The notes beneath the pieces were generated by a model that worked only from the letters and a program-made list of their open reading frames with translations, ran no database searches and had not been told where the DNA came from. Below are positions 27,872 to 37,258 of a stretch of 64,000 bases of DNA, one piece after another; within the stretch, counting starts at the first letter, position 1; each line of letters begins with the position of its first letter. The position numbers and the translations under genes are program-made. Location of the stretch: assembly GCF_001482385.1 (NCBI RefSeq), contig NZ_CP013611.1:992001-1056000 (forward strand), written 5' to 3'. Origin of the DNA: Pseudoalteromonas rubra (GTDB taxonomy: Bacteria; Pseudomonadota; Gammaproteobacteria; Enterobacterales; Alteromonadaceae).

Positions 27872-28459
27872 TCAGCGATTATCATCACTGATCCGGCTTG
27901 CAATTGCGCTGTTTTGCCCTTTGTATTTGGCATCTTTTCGCATATTGTATGGTGCTTCAGCGGGGCTGCTCAGGGTTTCAAAACTCAGTGCACCAATCTT
28001 CATCTTAGGTCTTAGTGCCAGTGGCAGCTTACCCGAATTATAAAACTCCAGCACGATATTACCCGACCAACCTGGATCTATGCGGTGCGCCGTTACATGC
28101 ACCATCAAGCCAAGCCGGGCCAGTGAAGAGCGACCATCCAGCCAACCAACTAGATCCGCTGGTAACGTCACTGATTCATAAGTCATGGCCAATGCCAGCT
28201 CACCAGGGTGGAGGAAAAATGCCTGACCATCTTCAAGCACAATTTCATCACTCATAATGGATTCCATTGCGGCATTAATCTGCTCTTTAGGTCCGCTCAG
28301 GTCAACGTAAGGTGCAGCATGGTCCTGGAACACCCGAAACTTGTTACCCAGACGCAGGTCAACAGTAACCCCTGAGATCATCTCATCCGCCGGTGATGGC
28401 TCGATTTGAATATGTTGTTTTTTTATAGCTTCTTTTATATCTCTGTCGGAGAGTCTCAT
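27872..28459 (-). CDS. dcd: dCTP deaminase
   Basis: Converts dCTP to dUTP in the pathway to dTMP. The 195 residues match the proteobacterial enzyme (193 in E. coli), which is a trimer of the dUTPase fold. Conserved segments are [50 protein letters not shown] and [15 protein letters not shown] with the catalytic Glu. The ATG follows mrp by 3 bases, so mrp and dcd are co-transcribed. In E. coli dcd lies with udk near metG-mrp, so the arrangement here is a close variant. Confidence 0.95.
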   Translation of the reverse strand: MRLSDRDIKEAIKKQHIQIEPSPADEMISGVTVDLRLGNKFRVFQDHAAPYVDLSGPKEQINAAMESIMSDEIVLEDGQAFFLHPGELALAMTYESVTLPADLVGWLDGRSSLARLGLMVHVTAHRIDPGWSGNIVLEFYNSGKLPLALRPKMKIGALSFETLSSPAEAPYNMRKDAKYKGQNSAIASRISDDNR

Positions 28460-28462
28460 TAG

Positions 28463-29545
28463 TTAGTCATCCGTTATTAAAATTTCGACCCCTTGAGTCG
28501 ATTGTGATTGTAAATACAACATGCTGCTCATCAACTGCGCACAATATATGTAGTGGTCTTTTATCACCAGCGACTGGGTTGTGATGTTCGCGCCCTGTTC
28601 CGAGTTTTCCCGGATCCCGGTATCAAGCGGAATTTCAGCCAGCAAAGGAACACCGTGACGCGCGGCCAGTTTAGCGCCCCCTTCACTGCCAAAAATCGCA
28701 TTTTTACCACCGCAATGCTGACACGAAAAATAACTCATATTTTCGATCAAACCTATAATAGGCAGGTTCACTTTATTGAACATTGCGACACCTTTTTGTG
28801 CATCTGCCAGAGCCAGATCCTGCGGCGTAGTGACCACAATAGCACCGCTGGCAGGCACTTTTTGTGTCATGGTCAGCTGAATATCTCCTGTCCCAGGCGG
28901 CATATCGACTATCAAATAGTCCAGCTCACCCCAGGCTGTTTCATTCAGCAATTGCGTTAATGCTTGCGAAGCCATAGGCCCACGCCAAACTGTTGCGTCG
29001 TCCTCAGGTACCAAAAAGCCTATGGACATCGCCCGAATACCATCTTTTTCAAAGGGTTTTAAAGTCTTTTCATCGATTGCCTCTGGCTGTTGGCCGACCA
29101 GCCCCAATAATGAGGGGATTGACGGACCATAAATATCCGCATCCAGAATACCGACTTGTGCCCCCTGGGACGCAAGTCCGGCAGCCAGATTAACGGCAGT
29201 AGTCGACTTGCCCACTCCGCCTTTACCTGATGCCACCAAAACAATATGCTTTATTTGCTTAAACTGGGTACTGCCCGCTACCTCACTGTGGCAGGCAACC
29301 TGAATATCTGTATTGAGAGAGTCGCTCAGATGTGAGGACAAAACAGCGCCCTGCCCTGACGCCGCGAAAGGTAACATTAGTGATACTTGCCAGAGTCCAT
29401 CCTGCGATTTGTCTGGGGTGATTTCTGTAATCCACTGCGTATCAATTCCCATTGGAAATATTGCACTGCGGTAGTGCTGCAGGTGAGTTTTAATCTGTTC
29501 TTTGATTGGGTCCTTCCTGGTAAATAGTTTTTCAATACCAAACAT
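28463..29545 (-). CDS. mrp: Iron-sulfur cluster carrier Mrp/ApbC
   Basis: P-loop ATPase of the Mrp/NBP35 family that carries and transfers Fe-S clusters. The Walker motif SGKGGVGKSTTAVNLA (deviant Walker A, about 107-122), DADIYGPSIP, and the cluster-binding CQHCGG CxxC at about 263-266 are present. The N-terminus has a MIP18/DUF59-like remnant (about 10-80). The frame can be extended to 29596; the ATG at 29545 fits the family's usual start and length (360 residues). It is divergent from metG with about 240 bases between them, as in E. coli, and co-directional with dcd. Confidence 0.93.
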   Translation of the reverse strand: MFGIEKLFTRKDPIKEQIKTHLQHYRSAIFPMGIDTQWITEITPDKSQDGLWQVSLMLPFAASGQGAVLSSHLSDSLNTDIQVACHSEVAGSTQFKQIKHIVLVASGKGGVGKSTTAVNLAAGLASQGAQVGILDADIYGPSIPSLLGLVGQQPEAIDEKTLKPFEKDGIRAMSIGFLVPEDDATVWRGPMASQALTQLLNETAWGELDYLIVDMPPGTGDIQLTMTQKVPASGAIVVTTPQDLALADAQKGVAMFNKVNLPIIGLIENMSYFSCQHCGGKNAIFGSEGGAKLAARHGVPLLAEIPLDTGIRENSEQGANITTQSLVIKDHYIYCAQLMSSMLYLQSQSTQGVEILITDD

Positions 29546-29786
29546 ACAAATAAAACGCCTTGAGGTGATGAAATGGGCGCTGGAATTATGTAACATTCAC
29601 CTCATTAAAACCAGTCAAATTCGCGTCTGCCGGGAATTTCCCAGCCGTTCTGGTCAGTCTTTTATCAATAATTGACGCACTGACCGGTCCGAAGTTTTTG
29701 TTCTCTGCCCAGATTAGCACCGAGCGTGATGCCAGTCGCCAGATCTGCAGAGCCAAACTGAGCCGCTCTATATTCGTGGAATAACT

Positions 29787-31823
29787 ATGACAAAGAGAAA
29801 AATTCTCATAACAAGTGCATTGCCGTACGCCAATGGACCGACTCACCTGGGTCACCTTTTGGAATATATTCAAACTGATATCTGGGCGCGTTTCCAGAAA
29901 CAACAAGGCCATGAAACCTATTATGTCTGTGCCGATGATGCACACGGCACCCCTATTATGCTTAATGCACAAAAGCAAGGCATTACACCTGAAGAGATGG
30001 TTCAGCAAGTCAGTATAGAAAGACAACGTGATTTCGCCGACTTCAACATTGAATTTGACAACTACCACAGCACGCATAGTGATGAAAACCGCGAGCTAAG
30101 TGAATTAATTTATACGCGTCTTAACGACAAAGGTCATATCAAAAAGCGCACTATTTCACAGTTGTTTGACCCAGAGAAAAGCATTTTCCTGCCTGATCGC
30201 TTTGTCACGGGAACCTGTCCAAACTGTAAAGCAGAAGACCAAAATGGCGATAGCTGTGATGCCTGCGGCGCCACCTACAGCCCAACCGAGTTGATTGAGC
30301 CTAAATCAGCGATGTCTGGTGCTACGCCCATTTTAAAAGACTCTGAGCACTTTTTCTTTGATTTACCAGCATTTGAAGACATGCTGAAAACCTGGCTACG
30401 CTCAGGCAGCTTGCAGGCTGAAATGGCCAACAAACTGGACGAGTGGTTTGCAGATGGCCTGCAACAGTGGGATATTAGTCGTGATGCACCTTACTTTGGT
30501 TTTGAAATCCCTGGTGCCCCGGGCAAGTACTTCTATGTCTGGTTGGATGCGCCAATCGGCTACATGGCCAGCTTCAAAAACCTCTGTGACAAGCAAGGTC
30601 TAAACTTTGACGAGTTCTGGGCTGAAGGCTCAGATGCAGAACTTTATCATTTCATTGGTAAAGACATCATCTACTTCCACAGTCTTTTCTGGCCTGCGAT
30701 GCTGGACGGTGCAAACTTCAGAAAGCCGAACAACGTCTTTGCTCATGGCTTTGTTACCGTAAACGGCGCGAAAATGTCTAAGTCAAAAGGTACCTTCGTC
30801 AAAGCGCGTACCTACTTAGAGCATCTGGACCCAGAGTACCTACGTTATTACTATGCCGCGAAACTAAATAGTGGCGTGACCGATCTTGATTTAAATCTGG
30901 AAGATTTTGCACAGCGCGTAAATTCAGATTTGGTTGGAAAAGTCGTAAACATCGCCAGCCGCTGCGCAGGCTTTATCACCAAGAAATTTGACGGTAAGCT
31001 CAGCAGCACAGTCATGGATGAGGCTTTGCTAAACAGCTTTGTCGCAGCCAAAGACAGCATTGCCGGCCACTATGAGAACCGCGAATACAGCCGTGCTGTT
31101 CGTGAGATCATGACCCTTGCCGACAAAGCGAACCAGTTCATCGACGCTGAAGCACCGTGGGTACTGGCCAAAAATGAAGATACTCTGGAGCGTGCGCACC
31201 AGGTGTGTTCACTGGGTCTGAACCTGTTCCGAGCTTTGCTGACTTACCTCAAGCCGATTCTGCCTGGCATGGCAAAAAATGTTGAAGCATTCCTGAATTC
31301 GCAGCTGTCATGGGAAAGCCTGGGCACACCGCTGGTTGATCATGAGATCAACAAGTTTAAAGCCCTGATGCAACGTGTTGAACTGGATAAGGTGAATGCT
31401 ATGGTTGATGCTTCTAAAGAAAGCTTGGAGAAAAAAGTGGGTGGTCAGAGCGCTCAGCCTGCAGCGGACAGTCCGCTGGCCAAAGAGCCAATCGCGGACG
31501 AAATCGAGTTCAATGATTTTGCCAAAGTTGATTTGCGCGTCGCTAAAATTGCCAACGCAGAGCACGTTGAAGGCGCAGACAAGCTGCTGAAACTGACACT
31601 GGACTTAGGTGGCGAAACTCGCCAGGTGTTTGCAGGTATTAAGTCTGCTTATGCACCCGAAGATCTGATCGGCAAACTCACCGTCATGGTTGCCAACCTG
31701 AAGCCTCGCAAGATGCGCTTTGGTATGTCTGAAGGCATGGTGCTGGCAGCAGGCCCTGGTGGCAAAGAAATCTATATTCTCAACCCGGACGAGGGCTCAC
31801 AACCGGGCATGCGTGTGATGTGA
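29787..31823 (+). CDS. metG: Methionyl-tRNA synthetase
   Basis: Class I aminoacyl-tRNA synthetase that charges tRNA-Met. The 678 residues match E. coli MetG (677). The HIGH-like motif is HLGH within [13 protein letters not shown], the zinc-binding pair of CxxC motifs ([18 protein letters not shown]) is in the connective domain, and KMSKS is [10 protein letters not shown] at about 330. The C-terminal tRNA-binding OB-fold domain (about 575-678) includes [14 protein letters not shown] and [12 protein letters not shown]. It is transcribed alone and ends at a terminator. Confidence 0.98.
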   Translation: MTKRKILITSALPYANGPTHLGHLLEYIQTDIWARFQKQQGHETYYVCADDAHGTPIMLNAQKQGITPEEMVQQVSIERQRDFADFNIEFDNYHSTHSDENRELSELIYTRLNDKGHIKKRTISQLFDPEKSIFLPDRFVTGTCPNCKAEDQNGDSCDACGATYSPTELIEPKSAMSGATPILKDSEHFFFDLPAFEDMLKTWLRSGSLQAEMANKLDEWFADGLQQWDISRDAPYFGFEIPGAPGKYFYVWLDAPIGYMASFKNLCDKQGLNFDEFWAEGSDAELYHFIGKDIIYFHSLFWPAMLDGANFRKPNNVFAHGFVTVNGAKMSKSKGTFVKARTYLEHLDPEYLRYYYAAKLNSGVTDLDLNLEDFAQRVNSDLVGKVVNIASRCAGFITKKFDGKLSSTVMDEALLNSFVAAKDSIAGHYENREYSRAVREIMTLADKANQFIDAEAPWVLAKNEDTLERAHQVCSLGLNLFRALLTYLKPILPGMAKNVEAFLNSQLSWESLGTPLVDHEINKFKALMQRVELDKVNAMVDASKESLEKKVGGQSAQPAADSPLAKEPIADEIEFNDFAKVDLRVAKIANAEHVEGADKLLKLTLDLGGETRQVFAGIKSAYAPEDLIGKLTVMVANLKPRKMRFGMSEGMVLAAGPGGKEIYILNPDEGSQPGMRVM

Positions 31824-31850
31824 TCAGCGCTGCTATTAAGCTAGATTGAA

Positions 31851-31876
31851 CAAACGGGCCATCAGGCCCGTTTTGT
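31851..31876 (+). terminator. Terminator of metG
   Basis: AAACGGGCC and GGCCCGTTT form a 9-bp stem around ATCA, followed by TGTTTTT. The following NADAR gene on the other strand ends 3 bases away and probably shares it. Confidence 0.9.
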
Positions 31877-31878
31877 TT

Positions 31879-32445
31879 TTATTTAGGGGTTTGAGTGTCC
31901 TGCGACAACTTGTCGCGCACTGCCATCAGGGCATAACCCAGCAAGTTTAGTCCATGCCACTTCTGAGGCACACTTGCAAATTCGTGGTCTTCTGCCAGCC
32001 CAATCCCCCAGATTTTATCAACCGGACTGGCCTCGACCAGAATCCTCTTGCCGGTTGAAAACAAGAATTCCTTCAGTTCAGGGTTTTGAGCAAACTTCAG
32101 CATGTTTGCACTGACAACAATATCGAATCGCTTAGCATTCCAGGTGGCTTCATCAAAACCGGTGACAGCTCTGCCCAGCTTTTTAGCCTCGCCAGGATGA
32201 CCACACTCTAAAATGCGCAGCGCCACATCGTGATTATCAAATAGCATCGCCTTGTGGTACATCATGTAATGCTCAGCGCTTTTAAACATCAACCCGTGCT
32301 GCTCAAAGTGAGCCGGATACCATTGACTGAAACAAGACTTGGAAACACCTGATTTGGCCTTTTGATGACCCCAGAAAAAAACAAACTTCGGCTTTTTTGA
32401 TTTCGCAATATACTCGATTAATTGCGCGTTACTAGTTATTGTCAC
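31879..32445 (-). CDS. NADAR-family (YbiA-like) protein
   Basis: A 188-residue NADAR domain protein. Members are N-glycosidases related to E. coli YbiA; some hydrolyse ADP-ribosyl guanine made by DarT2-type toxins, others a riboflavin-pathway intermediate. Typical residues are visible: FFWGHQKAK, FSQWYPAHFEQHGLMFKSAE with HYMMYHKAMLF, KKLGRAVTGFD, and the end block GKRILVEASPVDKIWGIGL, in which the Glu and Asp are expected catalytic positions. The start is GTG after AGGAAG. No DarT gene is nearby, so I give no defence role. The neighbour upstream is a GNAT gene, 74 bases away. Confidence 0.85.
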   Translation of the reverse strand: MTITSNAQLIEYIAKSKKPKFVFFWGHQKAKSGVSKSCFSQWYPAHFEQHGLMFKSAEHYMMYHKAMLFDNHDVALRILECGHPGEAKKLGRAVTGFDEATWNAKRFDIVVSANMLKFAQNPELKEFLFSTGKRILVEASPVDKIWGIGLAEDHEFASVPQKWHGLNLLGYALMAVRDKLSQDTQTPK

Positions 32446-32519
32446 AAAGACTTCCTATGTATAATGTATGTCACTCATGCTCAGAGGCTGTTCACCGCTT
32501 CTGGGCACCTGATTACTCA

Positions 32520-32960
32520 CTAAATCAATGTATGTGCCATAATGAACTTCTGTCCGTCCATATCAACGACACTAAATCCATGTGATTCATATAACTTCAC
32601 CAAATGAGCCTCACAGCGAAGATACAGTGCAGGCAACTTGAGCTTAATTGCCTTGGCAATCGCAAACTCAATCAAAGCCGTTGAGATGCCTTTGCCACGA
32701 TGTTCAGTCGGCACATACACGCCGTCTAACCAATGCCGATAGCCTGAATAATTAGAATCGATTTGCTGTTTGATTTCGCCTGCACCAACTAACTCATTAT
32801 CAATATAGGCAGCGAACCCTGTGCGTGAATCAGATGACGATATTTTATCAATCACGCCTTGTACTGTGGCATGAGGGTCTTTACTGTCCCAATGCTGGTA
32901 ATACCAATTGGCGATGAGCTCAATGTCTGAATGGTCGCTCGATAAGTCTGAGACTTTCAT
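32520..32960 (-). CDS. GNAT-family N-acetyltransferase
   Basis: A 146-residue single-domain GNAT protein that would transfer acetyl from acetyl-CoA to an unknown amine. The acetyl-CoA-binding loop is VPTEHRGKGISTALIEFAI (Q/RxxGxG/A type, about 83-101), preceded by the strand WLDGVYV and followed by the YLRCEAHLVKLYESHGF block with conserved Tyr and Gly. The substrate cannot be inferred. Upstream lies the structured repeat region. The ATG follows AGGACAG. Confidence 0.85.
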   Translation of the reverse strand: MKVSDLSSDHSDIELIANWYYQHWDSKDPHATVQGVIDKISSSDSRTGFAAYIDNELVGAGEIKQQIDSNYSGYRHWLDGVYVPTEHRGKGISTALIEFAIAKAIKLKLPALYLRCEAHLVKLYESHGFSVVDMDGQKFIMAHTLI

Positions 32961-33137
32961 TTGGGCTGTCCTGGGTGATTGTTATTGTTCTTAATTCCGG
33001 TATAGTTTCAAGGCTTCATTTCCCGTTAAAGAGAGAGCTTGATACAGAGGTTTGGAATTGCCTGAGGCTCTGCAAAGCGCTGCCCTAGCAATGATATTGG
33101 AAGCATTGTATAACAATTTGGTCCGCTGTGCTTTTAA

Positions 33138-33265
33138 CATTTCACCTTGTGCAAAGGCCGCGCTAAAGCACGACTTTGCACCGTAAAGCGTTCGGCGAGC
33201 TGCGAAGCGTTGCTTCGGTCTCAGAAAAGTACGAGTGGACACATATCCCTATGGAGGGCTCCCGG
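33138..33265. repeat. 128-bp structured repeat, copy 1
   Basis: Near-identical to copy 2, which lies 176 bases further on, from CATTTCACC to GGGCTCCCGG. On the minus strand it contains a long hairpin: GTGCAAAG..CTTTGCAC with an inner TCGTGC..GCGCGG stem around TTTA (allowing G-U pairs). A second hairpin, CGAAGC GTT GCTTCG, lies in the middle. It is not protein coding; short reading frames inside it are by-products. Confidence 0.85.
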
Positions 33266-33313
33266 GTCAGGTATCAGCGACCAAAGCTCAATGCACATCC
33301 GGCTAAAATGGCT

Positions 33314-33441
33314 CATTTCACCTTGCGCAAAGGCCGCGCTAAAGCACGACTTTGCACTATAAAGCGTTCGGCGAGCTGCGAAGCGTTGCTTCGGTCTCAG
33401 AAAAGTACGAGTGGACACATATCCCTATGGAGGGCTCCCGG
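33314..33441. repeat. 128-bp structured repeat, copy 2
   Basis: Differs from copy 1 by a handful of substitutions, for example GTGCAAAG becomes GCGCAAAG while the opposite arm stays CTTTGCAC, which keeps a G-U pair. A 48-base unrelated spacer separates the copies. It is directly followed by the 8-bp palindrome CTTTTCATCCATGAAAAG (33442-33459). Confidence 0.85.
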
Positions 33442-33455
33442 CTTTTCATCCATGA

Positions 33456-33493
33456 AAAGCGTTCGGCGAGCTGCGAAGCGTTGCTTCGGTCTC
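33456..33493. repeat. 38-bp truncated third copy of the repeat
   Basis: Matches the 38-base core found at 33185-33222 and 33361-33398, including the CGAAGC GTT GCTTCG hairpin. It ends 3 bases before the stop codon of the convergent sensor kinase gene. Confidence 0.85.
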
Positions 33494-33496
33494 GCC

Positions 33497-36400
33497 TCAC
33501 CCAACCATTTCTTCGCCTTTGGGCGGGGAGTATGGGACCCTGATGGTCACTTCAATGCCCTCGCCTGGGCTTGAGTTCGCTGAGATTTCCCCTTTAAGTA
33601 GCTGTGTGACCAGGTTATAAACGATATGCATGCCCAAGCCACAACCGCCCTGACTCCTTTTCGTCGTTACAAACGGATCAAACAGGGTTTTCAGGCCTGC
33701 TTTTGGCATGCCCACGCCATCATCGCGATAGATTAGTAACCAATGCTCTCCGACCATGCTTGCTGATACCTCAACCTTGCCCTGCGGATGAGCTTCAAAG
33801 CCATGGATCATGGAATTGTTGAATAAATTCGTCATGATTTGATAGATGGCGCCCGGATAGGTATTCACTAGCATGTCTTCGTCGCCCGTAATGGTCAGGC
33901 CGATCTCTTTGCCTTTGCTCAGTGGCAACAATGAACTGAAGACATCGGCAATATAGTCTTTCACATTGATGTCTCGTTCAACTTCACTGGACTGATCCAC
34001 AGCAACCTGTTTAAAGTTGCTGATCAGCATTTGTGCCCTGTCCAGGTTACGTAAAATGAGCCGATACCCTTCTTCCTGCTCGGCATTGAAACGCTCTAAA
34101 TCAGTCTGGCGTAGTTGCTTTTCCCGAAGCTTTTCGTTGATGTTGTGCAGACACTCTTGATTATAGGTCAGCGCCGTAATGGCCACGCCCAGTGGTGTAT
34201 TGATCTCATGGGCGATGCCCGCGACCACATTACCCAATGAGGCCATTTTCTCACTTTCTATGAGCTCTTGCTGGGTACGTTTAAGCTCCATCATAGCTTG
34301 TTCGAGTTTCTGGTTTTTCTTATATAGCTCATCCGTACGCATAGCAACTTTGATTTCAAGTTGTTCATTGAGCGTTTGCAAGGCATTTTGATGCGCCTTC
34401 AGCTCCGCGATGTCCTTTAATGCCCCAACAATACGCTGTGGTCTGCCATGATGATCACGGCTCACCACCTTGCCACGCTCTAATACCCAGCTCCACTGGT
34501 CTTTTAACGTTTTGACACGCATGGCGATTTCATAAGTATCCAGCTCTCCTTCAAGGCATGATTCGATCTTTTCTTCCCAGACAATGCAATCTTTTGGATG
34601 CACAAACTGATCAATGTCTTCAACTGTCATGGTGGTTTGGTTTTTGCCATAGTCAATGCGCGGTTTTACGCAGTAGCGATAGACTTTTTTGTCTTCCAGA
34701 TGCCAGTCCCACAGTTCGTCGCCACTGGCCCACAAACTCAGCTCAAGGCGCTGCTGAAGCTCATTCATGACTCTGTTGTCATTCACAACCTGACGATAAC
34801 GTGCCTGCCGTTGCCTGAACCATAAAGCAAAGCTGAGTGTTAGGGCCACGATATAAAAGGTTTTAGAGTACCAGTCCCACCACCAGGGTGCCTTTATCTG
34901 AATTGTAAAGCGATGCACAGGTGACTTCTGATTGAAGCGATTCACCGTATAAGTCTGTACCTGATAATTACCAGGCTCCAGTTTCAGCAAATTAATTTGC
35001 CTGACACCATCTGCGAGTTTCAACCACTGGTCGCTCAGCCCAACAATACGGTAAAAGAAATTTAGCCGCTCAGAGCCATAATCCAGACTGGAGTAATGTA
35101 AGGAAACGATATCCTGATTGTAATTAAGCAGCAGTTTTTCAGTCAGCTCAGGCGCCAGTGTCAGCTCGCTGCTGGCTTTAGGATGTAAGACTTCACCAAG
35201 CAGCTCGATGTTGGAGATCAGTAAGGGACGGATCCCAAACGCAATGCGGATCTGTTCAGGGTAAAACTGGTTGAACCCTTTGGCGCCGCCAATAAATACC
35301 CGACCATCAGGGGCTAACCAGGCTGCATTGTAGTTAAATTCATTATCCTGTACGCCGTCTACTACCAGAAAATTATCGATATTATGGTCGTGAATATTAA
35401 TCCGGCTCAGACCGCCGCTGGTTCCAAGCCAGATATGTTCCTGTTGATCAAATACCATGGCCCAGACTGCCTCATTGGCCAGCCCATCGGTCACTTTAAG
35501 TACTTTTTCCACCTCGAACTGCTTGTTGAGAATGCTTATACCGGACTCACTGGCCACCCAGACTGCACCGAGTGAGTCGCGGGACAACATGAACACAATA
35601 TCTGATGCCAGCCCATTGTTGGTCGTGAGAGATTTGATATTCTGACCATCATAATGAAATAAACCATCGCCCACACTCCCAAAGTAGAAGCCATCGCCGT
35701 CTACCAGGAGTGAAGAAACATGATTGGGTGCCGACACGGATGGCGCAAAGAAGGGCTGCAACTTTTTCTGGGCTTCGTCGTAATAAAGCAACCCCAAAGT
35801 GCGTGAGCTAAGTAAAACCAGCTGTTTAAATACGGTGATATCATTAAAACTCAGCTCGGGTCCGTTGCCAAAATCAGGCATAAAATAGGTGACTTCACCG
35901 CTTATCAGATTTAACCGTGCGACTCCGGCACCACGTGATGTCAGCCAGGCATGCTCTCCGACAATCTGTATCTTAGTGATAAAAGTATTGGAAAAACGGG
36001 CTAGCTGAGGATAAACCTGCTCTACTTTCACAAACCTTTGCTGCTCAAAAATATAACCACCGCTAGAGGTTGCAACCCATAGTCTGTCCGATTCATCCAG
36101 CGCGAAGCTGCGAATATCTGAATTAGTTAACGGAGAGTGAGGATAATTGTACTCGCCCACATGACCAAAGGTTTCGCTGAGCTGACTGATAAAATGCAAA
36201 CCCCGAGTCTCTGTGCCTATCCACAGATCGCTGTTGCTATCGCGAAATACCGAGAGGATACTGCTATCTTGTAATCCTGATTTATTATTGCCACGTTTAT
36301 ACCAACGCTTTTTAATTTCCCCTTTCATATCGAGCAAGTACACGCCATGACTGGTTGCAACAAAAAGCTCGCCAGCAGAAGCAAACACGGAATGCAGCAC

Positions 36401-37189
36401 CAACTTAGCGTCGGATGTGATTGCGCTTTGCCATAACGCGCGCTCAAACAACGTATCATAAGCGGTAAGCTGGTTATCTTTACTGATCAAAAAAGCGCGC
36501 TCGCCACTGACCATCAGAGATTTATAATCGCCCGCCAACAATAGAGTTGTTATGCCCGTTTGACGGTTGCTGACCATCAATCCTTCGTCAGAAAGATAAT
36601 AAACCAAGTTCTTATACACAGTTACATAGCGTATGAAATCCCCTTCCAACGCCACTTCCTGCGGCTCTAATGTAGTCTTATCAATTACATAATAAAATCC
36701 ATCTTCTGTGGTCACGGACACAGCAGCGCCTTGGCAGCCTATTGATTGCACTCTATCTGATAGGATCAAAGGGCTAAAATCACCCAAAAAGCTCTGAAAC
36801 CGTCCTGTTACAGTGTGATAAACACTCAACCCGGTGCTGGTACCAATCCACAAGGATTCACCGCTGTGACACAGGGCAGTAATAAATGCCCCGGCCAGCG
36901 CAAAGGGATCTTGTTGACGACTAGAAAATTGCTTAAAAGAATGGCCATCAAAACGATTCAGACCAGCCTGAGTACCTATCCAGATGTAGCCAAGCTGATC
37001 TTCTTCAATAGCAGTAATACTGACCTGACTGAGGCCAGATTCATAATCATAATGACGCATCACCTGTGCAGTATCTGAAAACACAGGAACGGCAAACGCG
37101 ATTGCAGAGTGTAGCCAGATCATAAGCGATATGAGGATACTGGCACCTAACTTTGTTTGTTTTATCTGCTGCTGATACAACCCTATCAC
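33497..37189 (-). CDS. Large hybrid-type sensor histidine kinase with two-component-regulator propeller
   Basis: A 1230-residue membrane sensor. A signal sequence leads into many Reg_prop propeller repeats (for example DQLGYIWIGTQAGLNRFDG, and WIGTETRGL and WLGTSGGLSRI), then a Y_Y_Y-like domain (about 690-770). One transmembrane helix is at about 785-803. A PAS-like domain (830-945) and a coiled coil precede a HisKA H-box GIAHEINTPLG (His at about 996). ATPase motifs are QIMTNLFNNSMIHGF, DDGVGM, FDPFVTTK and GGCGLGMHIVY. No receiver domain or response-regulator gene is next to it. The exact start is uncertain: GTG at 37189 or TTG three codons later. The propeller is usually periplasmic and detects glycans in many relatives. 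Confidence 0.88.
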   Translation of the reverse strand: MIGLYQQQIKQTKLGASILISLMIWLHSAIAFAVPVFSDTAQVMRHYDYESGLSQVSITAIEEDQLGYIWIGTQAGLNRFDGHSFKQFSSRQQDPFALAGAFITALCHSGESLWIGTSTGLSVYHTVTGRFQSFLGDFSPLILSDRVQSIGCQGAAVSVTTEDGFYYVIDKTTLEPQEVALEGDFIRYVTVYKNLVYYLSDEGLMVSNRQTGITTLLLAGDYKSLMVSGERAFLISKDNQLTAYDTLFERALWQSAITSDAKLVLHSVFASAGELFVATSHGVYLLDMKGEIKKRWYKRGNNKSGLQDSSILSVFRDSNSDLWIGTETRGLHFISQLSETFGHVGEYNYPHSPLTNSDIRSFALDESDRLWVATSSGGYIFEQQRFVKVEQVYPQLARFSNTFITKIQIVGEHAWLTSRGAGVARLNLISGEVTYFMPDFGNGPELSFNDITVFKQLVLLSSRTLGLLYYDEAQKKLQPFFAPSVSAPNHVSSLLVDGDGFYFGSVGDGLFHYDGQNIKSLTTNNGLASDIVFMLSRDSLGAVWVASESGISILNKQFEVEKVLKVTDGLANEAVWAMVFDQQEHIWLGTSGGLSRINIHDHNIDNFLVVDGVQDNEFNYNAAWLAPDGRVFIGGAKGFNQFYPEQIRIAFGIRPLLISNIELLGEVLHPKASSELTLAPELTEKLLLNYNQDIVSLHYSSLDYGSERLNFFYRIVGLSDQWLKLADGVRQINLLKLEPGNYQVQTYTVNRFNQKSPVHRFTIQIKAPWWWDWYSKTFYIVALTLSFALWFRQRQARYRQVVNDNRVMNELQQRLELSLWASGDELWDWHLEDKKVYRYCVKPRIDYGKNQTTMTVEDIDQFVHPKDCIVWEEKIESCLEGELDTYEIAMRVKTLKDQWSWVLERGKVVSRDHHGRPQRIVGALKDIAELKAHQNALQTLNEQLEIKVAMRTDELYKKNQKLEQAMMELKRTQQELIESEKMASLGNVVAGIAHEINTPLGVAITALTYNQECLHNINEKLREKQLRQTDLERFNAEQEEGYRLILRNLDRAQMLISNFKQVAVDQSSEVERDINVKDYIADVFSSLLPLSKGKEIGLTITGDEDMLVNTYPGAIYQIMTNLFNNSMIHGFEAHPQGKVEVSASMVGEHWLLIYRDDGVGMPKAGLKTLFDPFVTTKRSQGGCGLGMHIVYNLVTQLLKGEISANSSPGEGIEVTIRVPYSPPKGEEMVG

Positions 37190-37258
37190 CTTTTAAACAG
37201 GCTCTTTGTTGTAACTATAGCAAAACTTTACAATCCAGCTGAGATGTCGCTTGCTGGG

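Noticed and set aside
29586..30077. A 163-residue open reading frame on the minus strand inside metG
   Set aside because: It is fully antisense to a well-conserved gene and its upstream end has no ribosome binding site. It is a by-product of codon bias.
31879..32445. DarT-NADAR toxin-antitoxin module
   Set aside because: There is no DarT-like toxin gene next to the NADAR gene; the neighbours are a GNAT protein and metG.
33138..33493. Possible CRISPR array
   Set aside because: Only two long copies and one fragment, with units of 128 bp and unequal spacers, and no cas genes nearby.
33147..33574. Several overlapping short frames (62-132 residues) across the repeat region on both strands
   Set aside because: Their sequences follow the DNA repeat itself and do not resemble proteins. 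The repeat is more likely non-coding.
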